Part shown: in pieces, positions 20,476-28,670 of the stretch
Layout: every line of letters starts with the position of its first letter
Position numbering within the stretch: the first letter of the stretch is position 1
DNA from: DASWHK01 sp036398215
GTDB taxonomy: Bacteria > Acidobacteriota > UBA890
DNA: 64,000 nucleotides
Assembly: GCA_036398215.1 (NCBI GenBank)
Contig: DASWHK010000258.1
Coordinates: 40,920 to 104,919, forward strand
Direction: 5' to 3'
Notes under the pieces: model-generated
Database searches by the model: none
What the model saw: only the letters and a program-made list of their open reading frames with translations
Told to the model about the DNA's origin: nothing
Program-made: the position numbers and the translations under genes

Positions 20476-20856
20476 ATGGAGTTGTTGCTGACCATCCTGC
20501 ACATTTTCGTCTGCCTGTTTCTGATCTTCGTGGTGCTGCTGCAGTCGGGCCAGGCCGCCGACCTCGCCGGGGCCTTCGGCGGTGGCGGCAGCCAGACCGC
20601 GTTCGGAATGCGGGGCGCCGCGACGTTGCTGCAGAAGCTCACCACGGTGTCGGCGGTGCTTTTCATGCTGACCTCGCTGAGCCTGGGAATCGTCGGGCGT
20701 AGCGAGTCGTCGGTGATCGACGACATCGAGAGCCCACCGCCGGTGAGCGCTCCGGCGGAGGCCGGGCAGCCGCAGGGCGGCGGCGAGACCGGGCGCGGCC
20801 CGCAGCAGCCGGGCCCCGGTGGCGGCGGCTCCGACCCGGGCAGCGGGCGATCCTGA
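20476..20856 (+). CDS. secG: Preprotein translocase subunit SecG
   Basis: 126 aa from ATG 20476. There are two transmembrane helices (about 3-21 and 52-72) with the SecG loop VVLLQSGQAADLAGAFGGGG between. A Pro/Gly-rich tail of about 45 residues follows. SecG assists SecYE in export. tpiA-secG-tRNA-Leu is a common bacterial arrangement. Confidence 0.95.
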   Translation: MELLLTILHIFVCLFLIFVVLLQSGQAADLAGAFGGGGSQTAFGMRGAATLLQKLTTVSAVLFMLTSLSLGIVGRSESSVIDDIESPPPVSAPAEAGQPQGGGETGRGPQQPGPGGGGSDPGSGRS

Positions 20857-20886
20857 GGCGGCGCAGACCCCCGATTCGTATCGAGT

Positions 20887-20974
20887 GCCGAGGTGGCGGA
20901 ATCTGGCAGACGCGCATGGTTGAGGGCCATGTGGGCTTCGGCCCGTGGGGGTTCAAGTCCCCCCCTCGGCACCA
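20887..20974 (+). tRNA. tRNA-Leu (anticodon GAG)
   Basis: 88 nt including the encoded CCA. The acceptor stem GCCGAGG pairs with CCTCGGC. The anticodon arm is GCATGG-TTGAGGG-CCATGT, giving anticodon GAG (codons CUC and CUU). The long variable arm GGGCTTCGGCCC identifies a class II tRNA, and the T arm is GGGGGTTCAAGTCCCCC. It lies between secG and ispH. Confidence 0.96.
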
Positions 20975-20991
20975 ATTGACAGGAGCTTTCC

Positions 20992-21996
20992 GTGGTCGAG
21001 CCTGACGCCGAGTCCCGCCGCGTGGTGCTTGCCAAGCCGCGCGGCTTCTGCGCCGGCGTCGTGCGCGCCGTCGACATCGTCGATCTGGCGCTCGAGATGT
21101 ACGGGCCCCCGGTGTACGTCCGTCACGAAATCGTCCACAACAGCTACGTCGTCCGTGACTTCGAGTCCCGCGGGGTCGTCTTCGTCGACGAGATCGAGGA
21201 GGTCCCCGACGAGGGAGTGGTCATCTTCTCGGCCCACGGCATCCCCCCCGAGGTCCGCGAGGAGGCCCGCGCCCGCGGGCTCAGGAGCGTCGACGCCACC
21301 TGCCCGTTGGTCACCAAGGTCCACGACGAAGCGTTACGCTACGTCGCCCAGGGCTACCACATCCTGCTGGTCGGTCACGCCGGTCACGTGGAGGTCGAGG
21401 GCACGATGGGACACGTTCCCGATGACGTCACGCTGGTACAGACCGAGGCCGAGGCCGAGGCCGTGCAGGTCCCGGCCGGCGGCAAGGTCGCCTACCTGAC
21501 CCAGACGACCCTCTCGATCGACGACGTCGCCGGCGTCCTGGCGGTCCTCAAGCGCCGCTTTCCGGAGATCGTGGGGCCCGCCAAGGACGACATCTGCTAC
21601 GCGACCCAGAACCGCCAGGAGGCGGTCAAGCGGATGGCCTCGGAGGTCGACGCGATCATCGTTGTCGGGGCGCCCAACTCGTCGAACTCGAACCGCCTCG
21701 TCGAGGTCGCCGAGGCCGCCGGAGTGCCCGCCTACCTGGTGCAGACGCGCGACGAGATCCGTCCCGAATGGCTCGCCGGCGTCGCCAGGGTGGGGATCAC
21801 CGCGGGCGCCTCGGCGCCGGAGACGCTGGTGATGGACATCGTCGACGAGCTACGCGGTCCGCAGGGCACGGTGGCCCAGCTCGACGGGCCGGAGGAGCGC
21901 GTGCACTTCCCGCTGCCGGTGGAGTTCGTCAAGGATTTCCGCGAGCGGGGCCTCGACCCCGAGGCGGCGCTCGAGGGTTTTCGCCAACGCTGGTAG
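20992..21996 (+). CDS. ispH: 4-hydroxy-3-methylbut-2-enyl diphosphate reductase
   Basis: 334 aa from GTG 20992 with AGGAG 6 nt upstream. This [4Fe-4S] enzyme makes IPP and DMAPP in the last step of the non-mevalonate isoprenoid pathway. The three cluster cysteines are Cys20 (KPRGFCAGV), Cys104 (DATCPLV) and Cys202 (DDICYATQNRQ). SAHGIPP and the later SSNSNRL substrate motifs are intact. A MITE-like element begins 8 bp after its stop. Confidence 0.96.
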   Translation: MVEPDAESRRVVLAKPRGFCAGVVRAVDIVDLALEMYGPPVYVRHEIVHNSYVVRDFESRGVVFVDEIEEVPDEGVVIFSAHGIPPEVREEARARGLRSVDATCPLVTKVHDEALRYVAQGYHILLVGHAGHVEVEGTMGHVPDDVTLVQTEAEAEAVQVPAGGKVAYLTQTTLSIDDVAGVLAVLKRRFPEIVGPAKDDICYATQNRQEAVKRMASEVDAIIVVGAPNSSNSNRLVEVAEAAGVPAYLVQTRDEIRPEWLAGVARVGITAGASAPETLVMDIVDELRGPQGTVAQLDGPEERVHFPLPVEFVKDFRERGLDPEAALEGFRQRW

Positions 21997-22003
21997 CGGC
22001 GCG

Positions 22004-22138
22004 CGGAAAGCGATAACGCGGCGTCTGCTGCGTTGCGGCTTGCGATTGTTTCATGGGTTCGGCGCCCGCCACGAGAGTAGCTTCTCCTGCGTCGCCCTCG
22101 CGGCGCGCGCCTTGCATCCACCACGTTCTCGCTTCCCG
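22004..22138 (-). mobile_element. MITE-like element R3, copy 1
   Basis: 135 bp bounded by imperfect 15 bp inverted repeats: CGGAAAGCGATAACG at 22004-22018 and, on the other strand, CGGGAAGCGAGAACG at 22138-22124. The core at about 22027-22122 is nearly identical, in opposite orientation, to the core of the element at 25844-25980. It carries no gene. It fills the space between the converging ispH and korB. Confidence 0.75.
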
Positions 22139-22189
22139 GTGGGGAGGTGGTTGCATGCGCCGGTGGCGCATCATCGCCTGTGGCGGCGG

Positions 22190-23092
22190 TTACATCATTC
22201 TTTTGATGACCTTCTGGGCCTGCTCGGCGGTGAGGCCGGCCGGGCGGTGGGCGAGCGCGCCGCCCTCGTCGAGGACCGGCTCCTGCTTGCCCAGCGTCGG
22301 GCGCTCGACCTGCAGGAACTTGCCGATGTAGATCTCGTCGCCCCACATCAGCGCCTTCTCGCACGCGGACTTCCAGTCGCCGGTGTCGTGCTCCTCGTCC
22401 TCGAGCTTGCGGACGCGCGGCCGGAAGAAGGCGTAGTCGTTGTCGTGGTTGAAGGTCACGCAGGGGCTGAAGATGTCGATCAGCGCGAAGCCCTCGTGCT
22501 CGATCGCCTCCTTCATCAACATCTGCAGGTGCTTGGGGTCGCCGGAGAAGCCGCGGGCGACGTAGGTGGCGCCGTTCATGATCGCCGAGGTGATCGGGTT
22601 GATCGGCTTCTCGATGTTGCCGAACGGGGTCGACTTGGTCTTCATGCCGATCTCGCTGGTCGGCGAGATCTGTCCGGTGGTCAGCCCGTAGATCTGGTTG
22701 TTCATGACCAGGTAGGTCAGGTCGACGTTGCGCCGGGCGATATGGGTGAAGTGGTTGCCGCCGATTCCGTAGCCGTCGCCGTCGCCGCCGGTGCAGATGA
22801 CGGTGAGCTCGTGGTTGGCCATCTTGAGGCCGGTAGCGACGGCCAGGGAGCGCCCATGAAGGGTATGCATCCCGTAGGCATTGAAGAAGCCGGGGAAGTT
22901 CGACGAGCAACCGATGCCGCTGACCGTGACGATGTCATGGGGCCGCAGCCCGAGGTCGGCGGCGACGACCTGCAGCGACTTCAGGACGCCGAAATCGCCG
23001 CAGCCGGGGCACCAGTCGGGCTCGACCTTGCCCTTGAAGTCCTTCGAGGTCACCTTGGTGACCGGCTCTGCCACTTTCGTTTCGCTCATCAT
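22190..23092 (-). CDS. korB: 2-oxoacid:ferredoxin oxidoreductase, beta (TPP) subunit
   Basis: 300 aa. This is the TPP-binding subunit of a CoA-dependent 2-oxoacid:ferredoxin oxidoreductase, probably for 2-oxoglutarate (KorB type). WCPGCGDFGVL (Cys28, Cys31) begins the domain, and the TPP motif is GGDGDGYGIGGNH. The cysteine pair plus a later Cys could hold the [4Fe-4S] cluster. It starts 51 bp after korA, on the same transcript. The preferred electron acceptor would be ferredoxin; an FdxA-type ferredoxin gene is at 51884. Confidence 0.92.
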   Translation of the reverse strand: MMSETKVAEPVTKVTSKDFKGKVEPDWCPGCGDFGVLKSLQVVAADLGLRPHDIVTVSGIGCSSNFPGFFNAYGMHTLHGRSLAVATGLKMANHELTVICTGGDGDGYGIGGNHFTHIARRNVDLTYLVMNNQIYGLTTGQISPTSEIGMKTKSTPFGNIEKPINPITSAIMNGATYVARGFSGDPKHLQMLMKEAIEHEGFALIDIFSPCVTFNHDNDYAFFRPRVRKLEDEEHDTGDWKSACEKALMWGDEIYIGKFLQVERPTLGKQEPVLDEGGALAHRPAGLTAEQAQKVIKRMM

Positions 23093-23143
23093 CTGCCTCG
23101 TTTTCGGTTCGCGAAGATCGTTTGCTCTCGGGCTCCCGGCCGC

Positions 23144-24964
23144 TCAGACCATGATCTCCTGGGTCGGGACGTAGATTTCGGTCTTTCCGGCAAGCTGCTC
23201 CTGCACGCCGGCGACGATGTGATGGGGCATGAACGGCTCGCCGTCGTACTTGCGGATGTGTCCGTCGGCGGAAAACCCGGTCTCGCTGCGCAGGTAGCGG
23301 GCGAACTGGCCGCTGTGGTTGTTCTCGACGATGATGACGCGCTTGGACTTCGCCAGGATGGCGGCGATCTCGTCGCCGTGGAACGGCACGATCCACTTGA
23401 CGGACAGGTGGTTGGCGGTGACCCCGAGGTCGGCGAGCTGCTCGATGGCCTCGCGGATGACGCCCCAGGTGGAGCCCCAGCCGACCAGCGTCACGTCGGC
23501 GTCGTCGGCGCCCTCGAGCACCGGTGGGGCCACGCGAACGGCCACCGTCTCGAACTTGCGGGCCCGCTTCTCGACCATCTTGCGGCGCTTGTGGGGGTTG
23601 GTGAACTCGTCGGAGATCAACACCCCGTCCTCGTCGTGCTCGTCGGTGGAGACGACATGGACGTAGCCTTCGAGGCCGGGGATGGCGCGCGGCGAGATGC
23701 CGCTCTCGGTGTCGGCATAGCGCTTGTAGCCGCCGCCCTCGCGGGTTCCGGGGTCGGCGAGAGCGCCGTTGTCGGATGACCTGCCCTCGGTGATCAGCTC
23801 GCCCCGGTCGATCTCGGGCTGCAGGTTGATGGCGTCGGGCACGACGCTGAACGTTCCCTCCGAGATCAGCAGGTCGGAGACCACGATGCCGGGGCACTGG
23901 GCAGCGTCGCACAGGTTGAAGACCTCGGGGAGGGTGTTGAAGGCGTCGAGGGCGTCCTTGGGCGCGACGATGAAGCGCTGGAAGTCCCCCTGGCTGGCGC
24001 CGAGCATCTGCCAAAGGTCGCCCTGCTCGGTCTTGGTGGGGACACCCGTGGAGGGGCCCGCCCGCTGGACGTCGATGTAGACCACCGGGATCTCCATCAT
24101 GCCGGCGGCGCCGATCGCCTCGGTCATCAGGGCGAAACCGCCGCCGGAGGTCGCGCACATGGAGCGGACGCCGGCGTGGGCGGCGCCGATCACCATGTTG
24201 GCGACGCCGATCTCGTCCTCGACCTGGCGCACCATGATGTCGAGGTCACGGGCGTTGCTGGCCATCCAGTGGAGGACGCCGGTCGACGGGCTCATCGGGT
24301 AGGCGGCGTAGAACTTGACGCCGGCGGCGGCGCCGCCCATTGCCAGAGCGTCGTTGCCCGACCAGACGGCGAGCGGCTCGTCGTTGCTCGGCACCGGGTC
24401 CGGAAAGGCCTCGAAGTTCTCCTTGGTGTGCTCGTAGGCGGCCCGCGCCGCGCCGACGTTGAGGTCGACGACTTCCTGGCCCTTGCGCTTGAAGGTCTCC
24501 GTCAAGGCGGCCTCGAGAATGCCCCACTCGATCCCCAGGAGCTCGGCGGTGACCCCGATGAAGGCGGTGTTCTGCAGCAGCTTGTTGGGGTTGTCGCCGG
24601 TCAGCTCGCTCACCGGCACCGGTACCAGGGTCACGCCTTCGGGTGTGTCGCCGGCCTCGACGCTGTCGCTGTTGAAGATCGCCCGGGCGCCGGGTCCGAG
24701 AACGCCGAGGTGGCGGTCGAGGGTGTCCTGGTTGAGGCAGAGCAGCAGGTCGATCTTGTCGCCGTGGCAGGTCGGCTGCCGGTCGCTTACCCGCACCGTC
24801 AGCAGGATGTGGCCGCCGCGGATGATCGACTGGTAGGCGTTGTAGGCGTAGATGTGCAGCCCACGGCGCACGAACATGCGCGCCAGGACGTTCCCCGGCG
24901 TGGCGATACCCTGGCCGGCGGCGCCGCCGATGGCCAGGGCGAAATCGAACTTGGCGTCCTTCAT
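23144..24964 (-). CDS. korA: 2-oxoacid:ferredoxin oxidoreductase, fused gamma-alpha subunit
   Basis: 606 aa from ATG 24964, which has GGGAGG upstream; the earlier start at 25006 is less likely. Residues about 5-185 form the gamma domain (FALAIGGAAGQGIATPGNVLA), and about 200-600 the alpha (pyrimidine-binding) domain, with YPMSPSTGVLHWMA and TSGGGFALMTEAIGAAGM. The fused gamma-alpha plus separate beta layout is that of aerobic KorAB. Upstream lies the 169 bp element R4, 85 bp before the start. Confidence 0.92.
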   Translation of the reverse strand: MKDAKFDFALAIGGAAGQGIATPGNVLARMFVRRGLHIYAYNAYQSIIRGGHILLTVRVSDRQPTCHGDKIDLLLCLNQDTLDRHLGVLGPGARAIFNSDSVEAGDTPEGVTLVPVPVSELTGDNPNKLLQNTAFIGVTAELLGIEWGILEAALTETFKRKGQEVVDLNVGAARAAYEHTKENFEAFPDPVPSNDEPLAVWSGNDALAMGGAAAGVKFYAAYPMSPSTGVLHWMASNARDLDIMVRQVEDEIGVANMVIGAAHAGVRSMCATSGGGFALMTEAIGAAGMMEIPVVYIDVQRAGPSTGVPTKTEQGDLWQMLGASQGDFQRFIVAPKDALDAFNTLPEVFNLCDAAQCPGIVVSDLLISEGTFSVVPDAINLQPEIDRGELITEGRSSDNGALADPGTREGGGYKRYADTESGISPRAIPGLEGYVHVVSTDEHDEDGVLISDEFTNPHKRRKMVEKRARKFETVAVRVAPPVLEGADDADVTLVGWGSTWGVIREAIEQLADLGVTANHLSVKWIVPFHGDEIAAILAKSKRVIIVENNHSGQFARYLRSETGFSADGHIRKYDGEPFMPHHIVAGVQEQLAGKTEIYVPTQEIMV

Positions 24965-25049
24965 GGGCGGAAGCCTCCCAGATCGCGAACTCGTCGGAAT
25001 CGACACTCAGATCCGGCGCCCTTGTGGCGCGCCGGGCGAATCAAGCACT

Positions 25050-25218
25050 CTAGTGGTGCGCTTCCGAAATACCGTGGCATTCGGCCGCCGATCCATCCCC
25101 GCTGGCTGCGTTGGGCTCCTTGCGGCGTACGGCAACGCGTACGCCTCAGTCGCCCGCCTTGCCAGCGGGGCGCCTCGGCGTCCTCGGTGCACACGGTATT
25201 TCGGAAGCGCACCACTAG
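25050..25218. mobile_element. MITE-like element R4 with perfect 27 bp terminal inverted repeats
   Basis: 169 bp. Residues 25050-25076 (beginning CTAGTGGTGCGCTTCC) are the exact reverse complement of 25192-25218. A further inner pair, CCCCGCTGGC and GCCAGCGGGG, makes the whole element a long interrupted hairpin. There is no coding capacity and no other copy in the window. It occupies half of the 329 bp spacer upstream of korA; nothing else is seen in that spacer. Confidence 0.8.
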
Positions 25219-25293
25219 TCTACCGTGCGGCCCCCGCTTTGAGCCAGCGGCCGGACCGCCGGAGCCCGGGCTCGCCGCGCGGACGCGCTCGAC

Positions 25294-25707
25294 TCACACG
25301 AGCCGGGTGCCGATCCATCGCCGCCAGACCGTCGCCGGCAGCAACTGGATGATGGCGTGGGCGAACGCCTTCTCGTAGGCGCGCTCGAAGGCCAGCTCGT
25401 CGTTGCGGTCGGCCTTCTTCTCACACCAGGCGCCGATGCGGCTGCAACGCTCCTGCCGGTCGCGGACCTCGACCAGCACCTCGACGGATTCGGTTTCGTC
25501 GAGGAAGCCGCCGCGCTCGGGCATGACCTCGAGGCCGCCCAGGCGCACCGCCTCGCGGACGATGGTCCCCGAGAAGAGGTCGACCTCCTGGAGCCGCCGG
25601 TAGATCTCGTCCTCCGCCCAGAGGTCGACGAGCTCGGGCAGCGTCAGCTGTTCGAGGATCCCGGTCTCGACCGCGTCGCGATTGCCTGGCATTCTCCGTG
25701 ACTCCAC
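25294..25707 (-). CDS. Conserved-looking small protein of unknown function
   Basis: 137 aa from GTG 25707; ATG 25692 is the alternative and neither has a clear ribosome binding site. The protein is soluble, acidic and mainly helical, with ELVDLWAEDEIYRRLQEVDL near the N-terminus and AFERAYEKAFAHAIIQLLPA near the C-terminus. There is no signal peptide or membrane segment. Codon use matches its neighbours. I do not recognise the family. It lies between two MITE-like elements, upstream of korAB. Confidence 0.55.
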   Translation of the reverse strand: MESRRMPGNRDAVETGILEQLTLPELVDLWAEDEIYRRLQEVDLFSGTIVREAVRLGGLEVMPERGGFLDETESVEVLVEVRDRQERCSRIGAWCEKKADRNDELAFERAYEKAFAHAIIQLLPATVWRRWIGTRLV

Positions 25708-25843
25708 TGTCGGCGCTGGCTGGCGCCGAATCGCGGGCCATCTTAAAGACGGCCGTCTGGCAGGTCAAGCAAGCTCTGGCAGGCGACCAGGATCCCATGG
25801 TTGCCCGCCGCGCCACCGAGATGCAACCTCTCTCGCCAAGCTG

Positions 25844-25980
25844 GCGGGGAGCGATAAGGCGGTGGATGCCAGGCGCGCGCCGCGAGGGCGACGCAGGAGA
25901 AGCTACTCTTCGTGGCGGGCGCCGAACCCATGAAACAATCGCAAGCGCAACGCCGCAGACGCCGGCTTATCGCTCCCCGC
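25844..25980 (+). mobile_element. MITE-like element R3, copy 2
   Basis: 137 bp with perfect 15 bp terminal inverted repeats GCGGGGAGCGATAAG (25844-25858 and 25980-25966). The core at about 25861-25952 matches copy 1 (22027-22122) with only a few differences over some 95 bp. Flanking ATGCAACC is shared too. It lies in the 281 bp spacer between the unknown gene and yggX. Confidence 0.8.
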
Positions 25981-25988
25981 TGGGGCTG

Positions 25989-26282
25989 CTACGCGGTCGA
26001 GGGGGGTCCTTCGCCCGGCTTGGGCTCGACGCTCTCGTAGCCGTCGCCTTCGAAGCCGAAGAACTCGCGGGCCTTTTGTTCGATGATGTCGTGGCTGCGA
26101 GGGTCCCCCAGGTTGAGCGCCAGCTCGTTGATGATCTTCACTTGCTCGACGAGCCACTCCTTCCAGGCGTCCTGGCAGACGTTAGCGAGCACCTGCTCCT
26201 TCAGCTCCCCTCGGAAGGGGATGTGGGCGGTAATCGCCGGACCTGTTTTCTGATGTCGGACGCAGAAGACCTCGTCTGCCAT
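25989..26282 (-). CDS. yggX: Fe(2+)-trafficking / oxidative damage protection protein YggX
   Basis: 97 aa. YggX proteins protect iron-sulfur clusters and are linked to Fe(II) handling. Family features are the N-terminal VFCVRHQK with its conserved Cys7, FRGELKEQVLANVCQDAWKE, and INELALNLGDPRSHDIIEQ followed by a C-terminal FFGFEG. The ribosome binding site is GGAGG. It ends 9 bp from MITE-like copy 2 and is 38 bp downstream of deoC, with which it is probably co-transcribed. Confidence 0.88.
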   Translation of the reverse strand: MADEVFCVRHQKTGPAITAHIPFRGELKEQVLANVCQDAWKEWLVEQVKIINELALNLGDPRSHDIIEQKAREFFGFEGDGYESVEPKPGEGPPSTA

Positions 26283-26320
26283 GGTTCCTCCGGTATGGGA
26301 TCATTTGATGGGGCGGTCAT

Positions 26321-27046
26321 TCATTCCCCGCGGGCGATCCTGACGCCGGCGCTGGCGCCGATGCGCGTCGCCCCCGCCGCGATCATCTCGAGCGCGGCCT
26401 CGCGGGTGCCGATACCGCCGGCCGCCTTGACGCCCATCGCCGGCCCGACGATGCGGCGCATCAACGCCACGTCGTCGATGGTCGCCCCTCCCGGCCCGAA
26501 GCCAGTGGAGGTCTTGACGAACTCGGCGCCGGCGGCTCGGGCCAGCTCACAGGCGGCGACCTTTTCCTCCTCGGTGAGCAGCGCTGTCTCCAGGATGACC
26601 TTGAGGATCGCCCCACCGCGGTGGCTGGCTCCGGCGACCTGCTCGATGTCCTGCCGCACTGTATCGTAGCGCGCCGACCGCAGCGCCCCGACATTGATGA
26701 CCATGTCGATCTCGCGGGCCCCGTCGCGAACCGCGCGCCGGGCCTCGTATGCCTTGGTCTGGTGCATGTTGGCGCCGAGGGGGAAGCCGACGACCGTGCA
26801 GGCCGGCACCTGGCTGCCGCGCAGCGTAGCGGCCACCAATGGCACGTAACACGGGTTGACGCAGACGCTCGCGAAGCCGTACTCGAGCGCCTCGCCGCAG
26901 GCGCGCACGACGTCGGCTTCGGTGGCGCCCGGCTGCAATACCGTGTGATCGATGAGCCTGGCGATGGCGTCGCCCACCGGTAGCGCCGATCCGGCCGGAC
27001 CGTCGTGGTCGGTGGGAGCCGGCGGGCAGTGATCGTGGTCGGCCAT
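26321..27046 (-). CDS. deoC: Deoxyribose-phosphate aldolase
   Basis: 241 aa. It splits 2-deoxyribose-5-phosphate to glyceraldehyde-3-phosphate and acetaldehyde. The TIM-barrel motifs are [26 protein letters not shown], the KVILETALL strand and the Schiff-base Lys in [14 protein letters not shown]. An extra 25 residues, rich in His and Asp ([13 protein letters not shown]), precede the normal N-terminus and could bind metal, or the true start may be later. It lies downstream of punA and fits nucleoside catabolism. Confidence 0.93.
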   Translation of the reverse strand: MADHDHCPPAPTDHDGPAGSALPVGDAIARLIDHTVLQPGATEADVVRACGEALEYGFASVCVNPCYVPLVAATLRGSQVPACTVVGFPLGANMHQTKAYEARRAVRDGAREIDMVINVGALRSARYDTVRQDIEQVAGASHRGGAILKVILETALLTEEEKVAACELARAAGAEFVKTSTGFGPGGATIDDVALMRRIVGPAMGVKAAGGIGTREAALEMIAAGATRIGASAGVRIARGE

Positions 27047-27179
27047 GGGGCGGGGCGGGGGTCGGAACGCAAGAGCTCAGGATGATCGGATGCGAGGATA
27101 GTAGATCACGACGGCGGCAGGCGCCCCGTCCCGTACTCCGTTTCGGGAGTGCGATGATCCTTGCCAAGCCTACGGGCTG

Positions 27180-28619
27180 CTAGGGACCCCGGGCCACCGC
27201 GGTGCGGACGCGCTCCGCCGCCTGGCGGGCGGCCGCCGCGATGCGCTGCGGATCGAGGGTCGTGAAGCGGCCCTCTTCGAAGAGGATGCGACCGTCGACG
27301 ATCGTCGTCTTGACGTCGCTGCCGCGCGTCGCGTAGGCGAGGTGGGAGTAGGGGTCGAAGCGGGGGACCAGGTTGGGGCGCGACCCGTCGACGATGATCA
27401 GGTCGGCGCGCTTGCCGACCTCGAGGGAGCCGATGGTGGCGTCGAGGCCGAGGGCGCGGGCGCCCTCGATGGTGGCCAGCGCCAGCGCTTCGGTCGCCGG
27501 CAGGGCGGTCGGGTCGGCGGCCATGTGCTTGTGCAGCAGGGCCGCCGTTGAGATGGCGCCGAACATGTCGAGGTCGTTGTTGCTGGCCGGGCCGTCGGTT
27601 CCCAGGCCGATGGCGACGCCGGCGGCCCGTAGCTCGGCCAGCGGCATGGTCCCCGAGGCCAGCTTCATGTTGCTCTCGGGGTTGTGAACGGCGCCGACGC
27701 CGCGGCGGGCAAGCGTTGCGCGGTCGGCGGCGTCGACCCAGATGGCGTGGGCGGCGACCACGTCGGGACCCAGGAAGCCGATCTGCTCGAGGTGCTGGAC
27801 CGGGCTGCTGCCGTAGTCGCCGCGGATCTGATCGACCTCGTCGCGGGTCTCCGCCACGTGAATCAACAGGGGAGCGCCGTAGCGGCGCGCCAGCTCGGCG
27901 GCCCGCAGCAGGGTCTCCGGGCTGCAGGTGTAGGGGGCATGGGGGGCTACCGCCGCGGTGATCCGCGGATGGTCGACCCAGCTCTGCAGGTACCGTTCGG
28001 CGTAGGCGAGCGCGTCATCGACCGTCGCCGCATCGGGAGAGGGAAAGTCGATGATCGTCTCGCCCAGAACCCCCCGCAGGCCGGCGTCGCGGACGACCCA
28101 GGCGACTTCGTCCTCGAAGTAGTACATGTCGGCGAACGTCGTGGTGCCGCTGCGGATCATCTCGAGCGCCGCCAGCTCGGTGCCGGTGCGGACGAAGTCG
28201 CGATCGACGACCGCCGCCTCGGCGGGGAAGATGTAGTTCTGCAGCCAGTCCATGAGTCGCAGGTCGTCGGCGACCCCGCGGAGCAGCGTCATCGGCGCGT
28301 GGTTGTGGCCGTTGACCAGTCCGGGTAGGACGAGGTCGTCGGGGGCGGCCCGCACGCTGCGGGCCGGGTCGTAGAGGTGGGCGATCTCGGCGGCCGGCCC
28401 GACGGCGACAATGGCGCCGTCGACGACGGCCACCGCCCCGTTGACGATCACCCGCCGCTGCGGATCCATCGTCACCAGCGTGCCGCCGAAGACGAGCAGG
28501 TCCGCCGGCCGGCGGTCCGCCGGCGGCGCCTCTGTGGGGCCCGAGGGGCCGCAGGCCGCCTGCGCCAGGCACGCCAGCATCAGCATCCAGGGGATGATTC
28601 GTCCTCGTCGTCGGCTCAT
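27180..28619 (-). CDS. Exported amidohydrolase of the MTA/SAH deaminase type
   Basis: 479 aa. The first ~26 residues are a signal peptide, MSRRRGRIIPWMLMLACLAQ, then AACG; Cys23 could be lipidated, though Gln at -3 is not ideal. The rest is an amidohydrolase barrel: the HxH pair His105/His107 (GLVNGHNHAPM), a mid His in HAPYTCSPE, HVAETRDE, and GLGTDGPASNNDLDMF. This is closest to S-adenosylhomocysteine/5-methylthioadenosine deaminases and guanine deaminase-like enzymes. Those are normally cytoplasmic, so an export signal is unusual. It is downstream of punA and nupC, suggesting deamination of nucleosides or bases outside the cytoplasm. Substrate not determinable. Confidence 0.8.
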   Translation of the reverse strand: MSRRRGRIIPWMLMLACLAQAACGPSGPTEAPPADRRPADLLVFGGTLVTMDPQRRVIVNGAVAVVDGAIVAVGPAAEIAHLYDPARSVRAAPDDLVLPGLVNGHNHAPMTLLRGVADDLRLMDWLQNYIFPAEAAVVDRDFVRTGTELAALEMIRSGTTTFADMYYFEDEVAWVVRDAGLRGVLGETIIDFPSPDAATVDDALAYAERYLQSWVDHPRITAAVAPHAPYTCSPETLLRAAELARRYGAPLLIHVAETRDEVDQIRGDYGSSPVQHLEQIGFLGPDVVAAHAIWVDAADRATLARRGVGAVHNPESNMKLASGTMPLAELRAAGVAIGLGTDGPASNNDLDMFGAISTAALLHKHMAADPTALPATEALALATIEGARALGLDATIGSLEVGKRADLIIVDGSRPNLVPRFDPYSHLAYATRGSDVKTTIVDGRILFEEGRFTTLDPQRIAAAARQAAERVRTAVARGP

Positions 28620-28635
28620 CGGCGTCGCTTCCCTC

Positions 28636-28653
28636 GCAGGCCGTGGTGGAAGT
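28636..28653 (+). repeat. Dispersed repeat R1 fragment
   Basis: 18 nt, GCAGGCCGTGGTGGAAGT, identical to part of the copy at the right edge of the window. It lies in the 51 bp between punA and the amidohydrolase gene. Confidence 0.6.
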
Positions 28654-28670
28654 CAGCTGGCAGCATGTCG

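Noticed and set aside
22190..25006. korAB and R3/R4 as a transposon carrying cargo
   Set aside because: The R3 copies are short, lack a transposase and are inverted; korAB has the same base composition as its neighbours, so a composite transposon is not supported.
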